Positions 33,619-41,884 of a stretch of 64,000 nt of DNA are shown in pieces. A program made the translations under genes and the position numbers. The notes under the pieces are model-generated. The model was not told the DNA's origin and ran no database searches. It saw nothing but the letters and a program-made list of their open reading frames with translations. This DNA comes from JAFDYH01 sp049840875 (GTDB lineage Bacteria > Bacteroidota > Bacteroidia > Chitinophagales > Chitinophagaceae), in assembly GCA_049840875.1 (NCBI GenBank), contig JASGJE010000011.1:930001-994000 (forward strand), given 5' to 3'. Every line of letters starts with the position of its first letter. Within the stretch, counting starts at the first letter, position 1.

Positions 33619-34293
33619 ATGGACGTTATTTTAAAATACTTTTCTGATTTTACTTCCCAACAACTGGATCAGTTAAAAGTGCTGGAAACACTTTATAAAG
33701 ATTGGAATGAAAAGATTAACGTTATTTCCCGGAAAGACATTGATGGACTTTACGAAAAACATATTCTTCATTCTTTAAGCATCGCCGCCGTGTTTGATTT
33801 CAAAGCCGGAACGGAAATAATTGATATTGGAACGGGAGGTGGTTTTCCCGGTATTCCGCTGGCGATTTTTTTTCCGGAAGTATCTTTTTTATTAGCAGAC
33901 AGTATCGCAAAAAAATTGAAAGTGGTTGATGCGGTTGCGTTGGAAATCGGTTTGAAAAACGTAACAACCCGGCATACAAGAGCTGAAGAAATAAAAGACC
34001 GGAAATTTGATTTTGCAGTGTCCCGTGCAGTGGCGCCTTTGAAGGATTTGTTGAACTGGAGCAAGCCGTTGCTAAGAAAAAGCAAGTCTGAAGTTGATAG
34101 TCCGAAATCCGGACTAACGACTTCAGAGTCCGGACCTTCTTACCACGCTGCCGGTCTCATTTGCCTGAAAGGTGGTGATCTTGCAAAAGAAATACAGGAA
34201 AGCGGTTCCAAGCCTTACATCACGGAAATAGAACAAATTTTTCCTGAAGAGTTTTTTAAAGAAAAATACCTTTTGTACGTGCCCAAGAAGTAA
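33619..34293 (+). CDS. rsmG: 16S rRNA (guanine527-N7)-methyltransferase
   Basis: RsmG methylates G527 of 16S rRNA with S-adenosylmethionine. The 225-residue protein shows WNEKINVISRKD near the start, the SAM site IDIGTGGGFPGIPLA, and the VSRAVAPLKDLLNW motif. The ATG at 33619 is chosen because upstream codons overlap the glycosyltransferase. Residues of about 154-175 (SKSEVDSPKSGLTTSESGPS) are an extra low-complexity stretch, encoded by an inverted-repeat element, between KPLLRK and LICLKGGDL. The insertion keeps the frame, and the core motifs are intact, so the enzyme is probably functional. Confidence 0.94.
   Translation: MDVILKYFSDFTSQQLDQLKVLETLYKDWNEKINVISRKDIDGLYEKHILHSLSIAAVFDFKAGTEIIDIGTGGGFPGIPLAIFFPEVSFLLADSIAKKLKVVDAVALEIGLKNVTTRHTRAEEIKDRKFDFAVSRAVAPLKDLLNWSKPLLRKSKSEVDSPKSGLTTSESGPSYHAAGLICLKGGDLAKEIQESGSKPYITEIEQIFPEEFFKEKYLLYVPKK
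34090..34136. repeat. Inverted-repeat element inserted in rsmG
   Basis: Arms 34090-34104 and 34110-34124 pair at 13 of 15 positions around a 5-nt loop, and another AGTCCGGAC follows. It encodes the SPKS-type stretch absent from typical RsmG. The sequence resembles dispersed GAAGTCCGAAGTC-like repeats that I recall from Bacteroidota. Confidence 0.6.
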
Positions 34294-34330
34294 TTGCTAT
34301 AAGTATTCACTTATTTATTGAAATTTTATT

Positions 34331-34345
34331 TACCACTTCGTGGTA
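34331..34345. promoter_or_regulatory. TACCAC/GTGGTA palindrome upstream of the response regulator
   Basis: TACCAC-TTC-GTGGTA lies 35 bp before the response regulator ATG. The same arms occur just after the gene, with a 4-nt spacer. It is a candidate operator. Confidence 0.45.
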
Positions 34346-34380
34346 TTGCCTTTCAATGATATTAACCTGAATTTTGTACT

Positions 34381-35022
34381 ATGAAAGAAATCAGGGTTTG
34401 TATTGTAGATGATAATCCGGATCTGCGCAGTGCCTTGGAAGAAATTTTAAGCATGTCGGACGAATATCGCTGCCTGGGTTCGATGAGCAATGCAAAAGAA
34501 GCTAAGCTTAAACTCCCGCTTCTTCAACCGGATGTGGTGCTGATGGATATTAATCTCGGGAGTGACGAAAATGGTATCGATTGTGTCAGGCATTTGAAAC
34601 CGCAGATACCTCACACTAATTTTATGATGTGTACGGTATATGAGGAAAATGAAAAAATATTTGAGGCTCTCAGTGCCGGCGCCAGTGGTTATATTCTCAA
34701 AAAAACCGCTCCCTCCAAAATGCTCGAGGCGATAAAGGAATTATATGAAGGTGGCGCACCAATGAGCAGCCAGATAGCACGGAAAGTAGTGGCAGCATTT
34801 CAACAAAGTAAATCTGCAACACAAACAGTTGAAAAACTGGACGAATTATCAAACCGGGAAAAACAAATATTGGAACAACTCTCTAAAGGCTTAACCTATA
34901 AAGAGATCGCGGCGGAACTTTTTATAAGTGCAGAAACAGTACGAAAACATGTGTACCATGTTTATGAAAAGTTGCACGTTACCAACAGGATTGAAGCGGT
35001 AAATAAATATTACGGCCGTTGA
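34381..35022 (+). CDS. LuxR-type (NarL/FixJ) response regulator
   Basis: This is a two-domain transcription regulator of 213 residues. The receiver domain (1-120) has the acidic pocket Asp10/Asp11, phospho-acceptor Asp56 (VVLMDINLG) and the conserved Lys in LKKTAP. The C-terminal LuxR helix-turn-helix is LSNREKQILEQLSKGLTYKEIA, followed by SAETVRKHVYHVYEKLHV. No histidine kinase is adjacent, so it is an orphan here. Matching palindromes on both sides may be its own binding sites, which would give autoregulation. Confidence 0.94.
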   Translation: MKEIRVCIVDDNPDLRSALEEILSMSDEYRCLGSMSNAKEAKLKLPLLQPDVVLMDINLGSDENGIDCVRHLKPQIPHTNFMMCTVYEENEKIFEALSAGASGYILKKTAPSKMLEAIKELYEGGAPMSSQIARKVVAAFQQSKSATQTVEKLDELSNREKQILEQLSKGLTYKEIAAELFISAETVRKHVYHVYEKLHVTNRIEAVNKYYGR

Positions 35023-35045
35023 CCAGAAGCAAGAATGTTGAAAAA

Positions 35046-35065
35046 AATACCACGAATGTGGTATT
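35046..35065. promoter_or_regulatory. Second TACCAC/GTGGTA palindrome, downstream of the response regulator
   Basis: AATACCAC-GAAT-GTGGTATT (8-bp arms) starts 24 bp after the stop. It shares its TACCAC/GTGGTA core with the upstream site. No T tract follows, so it is not a classic terminator. Confidence 0.45.
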
Positions 35066-35186
35066 CTCCAGGTTTTGCCGGTGCATTAATTTTAGGAAGG
35101 AATTGATTATCTGGGCCAATAACCATAAACCATCCTTACCCGAAATGCAGTATCATATACTAAGCTAGACGGACTCTAATCAAACT

Positions 35187-35211
35187 AAAAGCTCCCTTAC
35201 CGGGAGCTTTT
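35187..35211. terminator. Rho-independent terminator between convergent genes
   Basis: AAAAGCTCCC and GGGAGCTTTT form a perfect 10-bp stem around TTACC, 4 bp from the stop of the minus-strand M1 peptidase. T residues are present on both strands. Confidence 0.85.
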
Positions 35212-35214
35212 CTG

Positions 35215-37077
35215 TTACCATTTCAGTTCAAGCTTATTATTTCGCCGGTCAATATCCGCCATTCGTTGTGATGGGTCTATTTCAACCGAGACAATAGTCG
35301 TTAATTTCTTATCTGTTTCCACAACATACGTGTCACTTGTCCATTTCCAGGCGTCATAAACTTTCCTGGGTATTGCAGGGTCTTCAACTGGTTTTTCACC
35401 GTACATCAGGTTCATCGGCACATAATGCAATTCCTTCGTTCCATCTTTAAAGGTCAATTGTAAATCAATTGGCATTGGCATCAATCCAATCTTCTTAAGT
35501 CGCACTTTGGTTTTACCATCAGCTTCCCAAAGGCTATCAATTGAATAGTCAATCGTTTTTGTTGAATTGACAAAATATTCTTTATACCAATCCAATTCCA
35601 TATCGCTTTCCTTCTCAGCTATTCGTAAAAAGTCGGCAGCATTCGGATGTTTAAATCGCCATTGCTTATAGTACTCAAGTAAAATCCGGTCACGCACCTG
35701 CGCACCAGTGATATAACCCAGTTGTTCAAGAAATACGGTTCCTTTGGAATAAGCTGCTGCACTGTAAGCAAAATTGGTATTGTAATGATCAGCATGCGTA
35801 GTCAATGGCTCCTCTTTCGTACTTTTTACAAGGTTAAAATAAGAAGCATAGCTACCGGTATATGGCCATGCGTTGCTTTCATTTAAAAACGCCTGCACTC
35901 TTTCATTGGCATAGTCTGTAAATCCTTCGTCCATCCATGGATAGAGTGATTCATTGGTGCCCAACATTCCATAATACCAACTATGCATCCATTCATGCAG
36001 CCATGCACCTTTATTAAACAGCAACGTCGCCATAGGATATTCCATGCCACCATCCCCGCCATGTATAAATGAATATTGTTTATAAGGATAAGCGCCAAAG
36101 GTCTTTTCTATAAAAGGCAACGCCTTCACTGCATTATCCATTACGCCCTGCCAGTCGGCATCGGTGGTATTGGAAGTTTTGTATAAAATATGAATAGTGA
36201 GATCATCTCTCACTTTCTTAGATATATGTTTGTATTCCGGGTCGGCAGCCCACATAAAGTCATGCACGTTGGGTGCAATAAATTTCCATGTCAGTTTATC
36301 TCCCGCAGGTCTTTCTACTTTCGCACCAGGTGTTTCATAACCATAACCAACCTGATTTGCGTTTTGCAAATAACCGGTACCTCCAAGAATATATTTTTTA
36401 TCGATTGTAATATTTACTGAAAAATCTCCCCATACGCCATAAAACTCGCGGCCTACATATGGAGTGGGATGCCATCCTTCATAATCATACTCGCAAAGTT
36501 TCGGATACCATTGACTCATTGAATAACGAACTTTTGTAGAAGGGTTATCGCGTCCGCTGCGACGGATTTGTAAAGGAACCTGCGCTTCAAATTCCATATC
36601 AAACGTAACTTTCGTCTTCGGCAGAATCGGTTTATCAAGGTCAACTTCCAGTATTGTTTCCAGCATCTTATAAGTTTGAGGGCGGCCATTCATTTTCAAT
36701 GAAATGATTTTCTGATAGCCGATCTCATCTGGCTTCAGGTTGGCGATACGATCTCTCACTCGTTCATCCCAATCAGAAATTTCATTGCCATTGCGATCTT
36801 TACGAAACACAATTGTTCCCTGCCGACGACTGCGATTATCCATCATGCTGCCTGGCTGAAACGCGTTGAAATATAAATGATAGAAAACTCTCGTCAATGT
36901 GTCCGGAGAATTATTCGTGTATTCCAATTTTTGCTTGCCGGTAAAGCGATTGGTCTCCACATTCATATCGATATCCATCGCATACTTTACATGTTGTTGC
37001 CATCGATCGGGTTGGGCTAAAGCAATTGATGAAAAAAATACCGTGACAATTGCTATCGTTAATAGTTTCGTGTTCAT
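35215..37077 (-). CDS. Secreted M1 family metallopeptidase
   Basis: This is a zinc aminopeptidase-like protein of 620 residues. The ATG at 37077 begins a clean signal peptide (MNTKLLTIAIVTVFFSSIAL), so the 19 upstream codons are discarded. The zinc site is HEWMH (His361, Glu362, His365) with Glu384 as third ligand, the HExxH-x18-E layout of family M1. An N-terminal beta domain and the GGMEYP-like exopeptidase segment (GGDGGMEYPM) precede it. It probably removes residues from peptides in the periplasm or outside. It is a single gene ending at the hairpin at 35187-35211. Confidence 0.95.
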   Translation of the reverse strand: MNTKLLTIAIVTVFFSSIALAQPDRWQQHVKYAMDIDMNVETNRFTGKQKLEYTNNSPDTLTRVFYHLYFNAFQPGSMMDNRSRRQGTIVFRKDRNGNEISDWDERVRDRIANLKPDEIGYQKIISLKMNGRPQTYKMLETILEVDLDKPILPKTKVTFDMEFEAQVPLQIRRSGRDNPSTKVRYSMSQWYPKLCEYDYEGWHPTPYVGREFYGVWGDFSVNITIDKKYILGGTGYLQNANQVGYGYETPGAKVERPAGDKLTWKFIAPNVHDFMWAADPEYKHISKKVRDDLTIHILYKTSNTTDADWQGVMDNAVKALPFIEKTFGAYPYKQYSFIHGGDGGMEYPMATLLFNKGAWLHEWMHSWYYGMLGTNESLYPWMDEGFTDYANERVQAFLNESNAWPYTGSYASYFNLVKSTKEEPLTTHADHYNTNFAYSAAAYSKGTVFLEQLGYITGAQVRDRILLEYYKQWRFKHPNAADFLRIAEKESDMELDWYKEYFVNSTKTIDYSIDSLWEADGKTKVRLKKIGLMPMPIDLQLTFKDGTKELHYVPMNLMYGEKPVEDPAIPRKVYDAWKWTSDTYVVETDKKLTTIVSVEIDPSQRMADIDRRNNKLELKW

Positions 37078-37110
37078 CCTTCTGATTTTAAAAGTGCCGA
37101 AAATACAAAT

Positions 37111-37135
37111 AAAAAAGTGCTTCGGGTGAAGCACT
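37111..37135 (-). terminator. Rho-independent terminator of the PepSY-like gene
   Basis: On the minus strand AGTGCTTC-ACCC-GAAGCACT is followed by a T run (37116-37111). It lies 33 bp after the stop of the gene at 37168 and before the M1 peptidase start. Confidence 0.85.
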
Positions 37136-37167
37136 CTGTTAATGTGTTAAAGCTTATGTTTTCTTTA

Positions 37168-37614
37168 TTAAAGTGTGATCGATTCCCGTAAAAGACGTCC
37201 TTTAGTATTAAAAAAAAGATATTTCTTCTGTACATCGTTCTTTTTCACACGAACACGGTATTGTTCGCTGCCGCCTGGCAGGTATAAAACTTTCGTCTCG
37301 GTGATATCCCACTCTGCGTATTTACTTTTCTGAAAGCCATCTTTCACATCTTCTTCCAATTCATCGAAACGCCAGTCTTTCTCCGTGCCTTTCCAATCAC
37401 CTTTGTTGCCGTAAGTAGCCACCATATTCTCACCATCCAATACAAATCTCACATCTACTTTGGCGATCCAATCTTTAAAGTCGGTACTTTCTGCTTTGGG
37501 ATATTGATTCGCAAATGTTTCTCTTACCGCCTGGGGTATTTCGCGAACCTGTGCAAATGATGTTACTGTTAATACAATTAAAACAAGGCCTGTTAATAGA
37601 AGTTTCCTGTTCAT
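37168..37614 (-). CDS. PepSY-like periplasmic protein
   Basis: This 148-residue exported protein starts at the ATG at 37614, which gives a signal peptide (MNRKLLLTGLVLIVLTVTSFAQ). The mature part has the PepSY-like pattern found in many small Bacteroidota periplasmic proteins: VPQAVRETFANQYPKA-type opening, then a beta sheet with W and charged residues. I infer a fold related to PepSY/BLIP-like proteins, with unknown function, perhaps peptidase inhibition or envelope stress. It is a single gene with its own terminator. The longer frame to 37656 lacks a sensible signal sequence. Confidence 0.85.
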   Translation of the reverse strand: MNRKLLLTGLVLIVLTVTSFAQVREIPQAVRETFANQYPKAESTDFKDWIAKVDVRFVLDGENMVATYGNKGDWKGTEKDWRFDELEEDVKDGFQKSKYAEWDITETKVLYLPGGSEQYRVRVKKNDVQKKYLFFNTKGRLLRESITL

Positions 37615-37778
37615 AGATTCAGATTTTGATTTTGCAAAGTTGCATAACAAAATCATACCAGAAACAATACAGTTCGTTTTTTAATATTTTTTTAGAATTT
37701 TAAAAGCAGCATTCAGCAATTCTCAAAACTTTACTCTTTGAATACACGAACCCGATGCGATGATTAATCAATAATGTT

Positions 37779-38444
37779 TCAATCTTTGCCTTGTATCACA
37801 ATTACAATTTCACCCTTTACTCCTTTCTCTTTAAAATATTCGCTTACTTCCTTTAGAGTTCCTCGCTTTGTTTCTTCAAATAGCTTGGTGAGTTCCCGGC
37901 TCACAGAACATTGCCTGTTTTCACCGAAATAACCAATCATTTCTTCCAATGTTTTTACAAGGCGTAAAGGAGATTCGTATAAGATGATCGTTCTTTCTTC
38001 TTCGGCTAATTTCTTAAATAAAGTTTGTCGTCCTTTTTTTATCGGCAAAAAACCTTCGAATACAAAACGATTAGTTGGAATACCACTATTTACCAAAGCT
38101 GGTACGAAAGCGGTAGCCCCTGGTAAACATTCAACGGTAACGCCGGTCTTTATACATTCTCTTACTAATAGAAAAGCAGGATCTGATATGCCCGGCGTTC
38201 CTGCATCGGTAAGTAAGGCAACTTTTTTTCCATCCAGTAATTGGTTTACCAAATGATGCAACACCTTATGTTCATTATGCTGATGATAAGGGGAAAGCGG
38301 TTTTACAATTCCATAATGATTTAACAGGTGCGATGTGGTGCGGGTATCTTCTGCAAGAATGAGATCAACTTCTTTCAGCAGTTCCAAAGCCCGTAGCGTA
38401 ATATCTTTCAAATTACCGATGGGCGATGGGACGAGATAGAGCAT
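37779..38444 (-). CDS. rsmI: 16S rRNA (cytidine1402-2'-O)-methyltransferase
   Basis: RsmI methylates the ribose of C1402 in the ribosomal decoding centre. The 221-residue product shows the SAM-binding tetrapyrrole-methylase-like motifs: LVPSPIGNLKDITLRAL, LAEDTRTTSHLLNHYGI, LLTDAGTPGISDPAF, and the closing KGEIVIVIQG. It is shorter than the Escherichia coli enzyme because the C-terminal domain is absent, which is common in Bacteroidota. It is cytoplasmic. It is separated from purS by an 83-bp AT-rich repeat. Confidence 0.95.
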   Translation of the reverse strand: MLYLVPSPIGNLKDITLRALELLKEVDLILAEDTRTTSHLLNHYGIVKPLSPYHQHNEHKVLHHLVNQLLDGKKVALLTDAGTPGISDPAFLLVRECIKTGVTVECLPGATAFVPALVNSGIPTNRFVFEGFLPIKKGRQTLFKKLAEEERTIILYESPLRLVKTLEEMIGYFGENRQCSVSRELTKLFEETKRGTLKEVSEYFKEKGVKGEIVIVIQGKD

Positions 38445-38460
38445 GAATTTGAAAATTTGA

Positions 38461-38526
38461 AAATGTGCAAATTTGAAAACGAGAGTTCTGAAAAATTCAT
38501 TTTCAAATTCTCAAATTGCCACATTT
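38461..38526. repeat. AT-rich imperfect inverted repeat
   Basis: Arms 38461-38475 (AAATGTGCAAATTTG) and 38512-38526 pair at 13 of 15 positions. Related TTTGAAAA units lie on both sides (38448-38480). It fills the gap between rsmI and purS and resembles low-complexity intergenic repeats of Bacteroidota. Confidence 0.5.
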
Positions 38527-38527
38527 A

Positions 38528-38773
38528 CTAATTAACAGAGATTTCAAAATATTCCATTACCGGGTTGGCCAGTAATTTCTTGCCAGCTTCTTCTGCTATT
38601 TGCTTTGCTTCATCAGCAGAAGCTGCATTGATTTGTAGCGTGATATTTTTTCCAACACGAACATCTTCCACATTTCCTAAACCTAAATTTTTCAACCCTC
38701 CCATCACGGCTTTTCCCTGCGGATCGAGCAGTTCTTTCAGGGGCATTACTTTTACCTGTACTGAATATGTCAT
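38528..38773 (-). CDS. purS: Phosphoribosylformylglycinamidine synthase subunit PurS
   Basis: PurS is the small subunit that joins PurL and PurQ in the fourth step of purine synthesis. The 81-residue protein reads MTYSVQVKVMPLKELLDPQG, then GLKNLGLGNVEDVRVGK and an ADEAKQIAEEAGKKLLANPVMEYFE end, all typical of PurS. The ATG at 38773 overlaps the pssA stop as ATGA; the longer frame to 38842 is not used. Coupling with a phospholipid gene is unusual, as PurS is more often with purL or purQ. Those genes are not in the window. Confidence 0.9.
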   Translation of the reverse strand: MTYSVQVKVMPLKELLDPQGKAVMGGLKNLGLGNVEDVRVGKNITLQINAASADEAKQIAEEAGKKLLANPVMEYFEISVN

Positions 38774-39534
38774 GCAACTTTTGTTTTGAACGCCAAAGAT
38801 AAGATAAGGTAGAGAATGATGATGACCGGAATCGCCAGCCATTTCAGAAAGATCAATGCGATAAACGCACCAAATAACAGAATATATCTTGACAAATTAT
38901 TTTGCACTGAAAAATCCTTGAACTTCAAATTCAATAAAGGCAATTTGCTTACCATCAGTAAACTCAATAAAATAACAATTCCGTACAATACCCAGCGATT
39001 GATCAAATAAACCTGCAGGCCATAATATTGGTACCAGATTATTAACGGCAATGCCGCGATAAACAAGCCTGCAGAGGGAATCGGCAATCCCTTGAAACTA
39101 TCCGACTGAGAATTGTCGATATTAAACCTTGCCAATCGCCATGCACCGGCAACCGGAATAAGGAATGCCGGTAGTAAATACGCAATCGAAATATCAAGGC
39201 CATCTTTGTCCTGTGCAAATCCTATCCGAAGTAGTTGATAAAGAATAAAGCCCGGTGCAACACCAAAACTTACAACATCAGCCAGGGAATCCAATTGCTT
39301 ACCCATTTCAGATGAAGCCTTAAACAATCTTGCAACGAAACCATCCAAAAAATCGATTATCGCCGCCGCAAAAATGCAGAACGATGCCCAAGTTATTTTC
39401 TCAGGCATATTAACCTCCGTCGTTCCATCATTTGCAAGAGAAACGATCTGTTCTCCATTCTGAAGAATAAAAACAATTGCAAGACAGCCAAATACAAGAT
39501 TGAGTAGCGTAAATAGATTGGGAATCTGCTTCAT
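38770..39534 (-). CDS. pssA: CDP-diacylglycerol-serine O-phosphatidyltransferase
   Basis: PssA makes phosphatidylserine, the precursor of phosphatidylethanolamine, at the inner membrane. The 254-residue protein has the CDP-alcohol phosphatidyltransferase motif DG-x2-AR-x8-G-x3-D-x3-D, seen as DFLDGFVARLF followed by GKQLDSLADVVSFG. Several membrane helices surround it (LLNLVFGCLAIVFIL, LFIAALPLIIWY). It lies 17 bp after pepP and overlaps purS by 4 bp, so the three genes are likely one operon. Confidence 0.95.
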   Translation of the reverse strand: MKQIPNLFTLLNLVFGCLAIVFILQNGEQIVSLANDGTTEVNMPEKITWASFCIFAAAIIDFLDGFVARLFKASSEMGKQLDSLADVVSFGVAPGFILYQLLRIGFAQDKDGLDISIAYLLPAFLIPVAGAWRLARFNIDNSQSDSFKGLPIPSAGLFIAALPLIIWYQYYGLQVYLINRWVLYGIVILLSLLMVSKLPLLNLKFKDFSVQNNLSRYILLFGAFIALIFLKWLAIPVIIILYLILSLAFKTKVA

Positions 39535-39550
39535 GCCGGAAAGATAAATC

Positions 39551-40840
39551 TTATTTTTTCATAAGAGCTTCAATGTCTTCTGCAGTGACCGGTATATTTT
39601 TCATCAGGTCTTTGTTGCCATTTTTTGTAATCCACACATTGTTTTCAATGCGGACACCCATTTGCTCTTCTTCAATATAAATGCCGGGCTCTACCGTAAG
39701 CACCATTCCCGCCCTGATTGGAGAAGTGCGGGTGCCAAGGTCATGCACATCTATACCAAGATGATGAGAAATACCATGATATAAATATTTGCGATAAGCA
39801 CGATTATCCGGGTTCTCATTTTTTATATCGCTTTTCTTCAGCAGTCCTATCTTTTGGAAAATTAATGTTGCTTCATCACCGATTTTATCTGTGTAATCAA
39901 CAATAGTGATCCCTGGTTTTAATAAACTCTTCGCATAATCATGCAAATGAAGGCAGGCATTATAAACAGTCTTCTGCCGCTTTGTAAACTTACCATTCAC
40001 CGGAACGGTTCTGGTAAGATCAGCGCAATAACTACCATATTCCGCACCGAAGTCCATCAAGATCAGTTCACCATCTTTGCATTCTTCACTGTTACTTATA
40101 TAGTGCAATGTTCTTGCACGGTCTCCACCTGCAATGATGCTGTTATAAGCAGGCCCCGTTGCCCGCTGACTCAAAAATGAATGCTGTATTTCTGCTTCTA
40201 TCTCATACTCCATTACGCCGGGTTTTATAAACTTCAATAACCGGCGAAATGTTGATTCAGTGATATCGATTGCTTTTTGCAATACGTCAACTTCCAATGA
40301 TGTCTTAACGCTTCGTAACTCTTTTAAAATTTTTGCTGCCCGTTCATAATGATGCAACGGATATTTTGTTTTCAGATCATCAATCAATCTGTAATCACTC
40401 GTTTTGTAAAAACCTCCTTTCCGGTCGTTTTCATTGCTATCGAGGTAGATAGTATCGGCAAGGTGAATCCATTGCTGTAATAATACTTCCGCGGTATCTG
40501 CCCATATTATCGTTTTTATTCCGGAAATATCCTGTGCTTCTTTTACACGCAGTCGCTTGCCATCCCACTTTTCTTTTAATTCATTTGGCCGTACGAGTAC
40601 CAGCACTTCCCGGTATTTGGGGTCTGGGTTGTCTGGAAAAAAAATAACCATACTTCCTTCCTGCACGATTCCACTGAGCCAGAACAGAGTAGTGTTTTGC
40701 TTGAATGAATAAAGGGCGTCGCCGTTACTCGGTATTTCGTCATTGCTGGTAAAGATGGCGATTGAGGAGGACCTCATCTCTTTTACAAAACGCTGGCGGT
40801 TGGAAACGAAAATCTCTGGATTGAGCGGAAGGTATTTCAT
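39551..40840 (-). CDS. pepP: Xaa-Pro aminopeptidase (aminopeptidase P)
   Basis: This M24 metallopeptidase removes N-terminal residues before proline. The 429-residue protein has an N-terminal creatinase-like domain and the pita-bread C-terminal domain. Two metal ions are held by Asp in LILMDFGAEYGSYCADLTRT, His in HGISHHLGIDVHD, Glu in TVEPGIYIEE and Glu in RIENNVWIT. It is cytoplasmic. It is the first gene of a probable pepP-pssA-purS operon. Upstream, TATCTTTA near the start resembles a weak -7 box. Confidence 0.95.
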   Translation of the reverse strand: MKYLPLNPEIFVSNRQRFVKEMRSSSIAIFTSNDEIPSNGDALYSFKQNTTLFWLSGIVQEGSMVIFFPDNPDPKYREVLVLVRPNELKEKWDGKRLRVKEAQDISGIKTIIWADTAEVLLQQWIHLADTIYLDSNENDRKGGFYKTSDYRLIDDLKTKYPLHHYERAAKILKELRSVKTSLEVDVLQKAIDITESTFRRLLKFIKPGVMEYEIEAEIQHSFLSQRATGPAYNSIIAGGDRARTLHYISNSEECKDGELILMDFGAEYGSYCADLTRTVPVNGKFTKRQKTVYNACLHLHDYAKSLLKPGITIVDYTDKIGDEATLIFQKIGLLKKSDIKNENPDNRAYRKYLYHGISHHLGIDVHDLGTRTSPIRAGMVLTVEPGIYIEEEQMGVRIENNVWITKNGNKDLMKNIPVTAEDIEALMKK

Positions 40841-41021
40841 TGTGTATTTTCAGGTTTTAAAGATAACAAGCATAACTTAAGTTACTGCTAACCATTATAA
40901 AAACAGGAAATTTTTTTGGGGAGACCGGTAGAATTTGCCCTTCTGGAATAAAAGCTCCTGCTGCCGCGAAGACTATATCCTCTCTCATGAGATTTGCTCG
41001 GAAAAATAAATTTAACTAACA

Positions 41022-41268
41022 TACGTTTGTAAAATTGAAAGAATGTTTGTTCCTTTGTGCTTTACTTAATGTGGGAGAGAGGCGTCAGAGAAAGGAGAGC
41101 CAGGCCAAACAGGTGAAGAATTCAAAAGCTTACATTAAATCCATTAAAAAATATTTTAAAAATTTGCGGACGGTGTTTTACTCCAGAAGTATCGAAACGT
41201 ACCCAAAAGTTTGATGACTTTGATGATTGTTTGCCATGAACCCCGCAGCATTGCTGGCGGGGTTTTTT
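41022..41268 (+). ncRNA. Candidate small RNA between pepP and the DUF922 gene
   Basis: The 493-bp divergent gap (40841-41333) has no credible gene. On the plus strand a perfect TACGTTTG box (41022-41029) is followed about 210 nt later by a strong orphan terminator (41239-41268). No plus-strand coding region precedes that terminator, so a transcript from about 41036 to 41268 is implied. The box lacks a well-spaced TTG (25 nt). Folding and identity are unknown; a 6S-like or regulatory RNA is possible. Confidence 0.4.
41239..41268 (+). terminator. Strong orphan Rho-independent terminator
   Basis: AACCCCGC pairs with GCGGGGTT, and an inner AGC/GCT stem closes a 3-nt loop, followed by a T-rich tract on the plus strand. 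No plus-strand gene lies upstream within 400 bp. Confidence 0.8.
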
Positions 41269-41333
41269 ATTTTCTTTAACCATATCACAAAAAGGGCGTA
41301 AAATTTCCAATCGTTGTTTGCGTTTGTGTACTG

Positions 41334-41876
41334 ATGCTATTAAAAAAATTTCTGCCGGTAATAAGTCTTTGTATTTCCATAGTTGCCGCCGCACAACAAG
41401 ATAATAATCTTATAAAGTGGTCTGCCAGCCGTAAATTAAAATGGCAGGATTATCTCGCGGCACCGGACAGCCGCTCGTCTGCGGCAGCTACCACCAGTAC
41501 TCAATTAGGATTTGAATATCATGTGCGGGATAATGATCTTACTTATACCATTACCTGCTATTTTGCAAAAGATAAATCGTGGGGGCGTTATAAGAACGAT
41601 TATATTCTTTCACATGAACAAGGTCATTTTGATATCGCTGAAATATTTGCACGAAGATTTTTTAAAACAATGAAAGCGTATCATTTCAATGCAAATAGCT
41701 ATAAGACCGATCTGAAAAATATTTACTCTTCAGCAATGAAAGAAAAAGAACAGTTTCAGCAGCAATATGATAATGAAACAGATTACAGTCGCAATGAGGC
41801 TAAACAAAAAGAATGGCTGAAAAAGATTAATAGTTTATTGGAAGAAACCAATGAGTATGCAGAGTATAACCTGTGA
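41334..41876 (+). CDS. Secreted DUF922 family putative zinc protease
   Basis: This 180-residue protein begins with a signal peptide (MLLKKFLPVISLCISIVAAAQ). The mature part matches the DUF922 pattern: W-x-DY near the start (KWQDYLAAPD), then the putative zinc site HEQGHFDIAEIFARR. The C-terminal region is helical and charged. It probably acts in the periplasm, and peptidase activity is inferred from the HExxH motif. The initial ATG fits the signal peptide. The gene converges with the toxin-antitoxin pair downstream, with 8 bp between stops. Confidence 0.88.
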   Translation: MLLKKFLPVISLCISIVAAAQQDNNLIKWSASRKLKWQDYLAAPDSRSSAAATTSTQLGFEYHVRDNDLTYTITCYFAKDKSWGRYKNDYILSHEQGHFDIAEIFARRFFKTMKAYHFNANSYKTDLKNIYSSAMKEKEQFQQQYDNETDYSRNEAKQKEWLKKINSLLEETNEYAEYNL

Positions 41877-41884
41877 GCTTGCTA

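Noticed and set aside
35046..35065. Terminator after the response regulator
   Set aside because: The hairpin lacks a T tract, and the same palindrome occurs upstream of the gene.
41122..41394. 90-codon minus-strand open frame before the DUF922 gene
   Set aside because: It overlaps the DUF922 signal peptide and the orphan terminator, and resembles no protein family.
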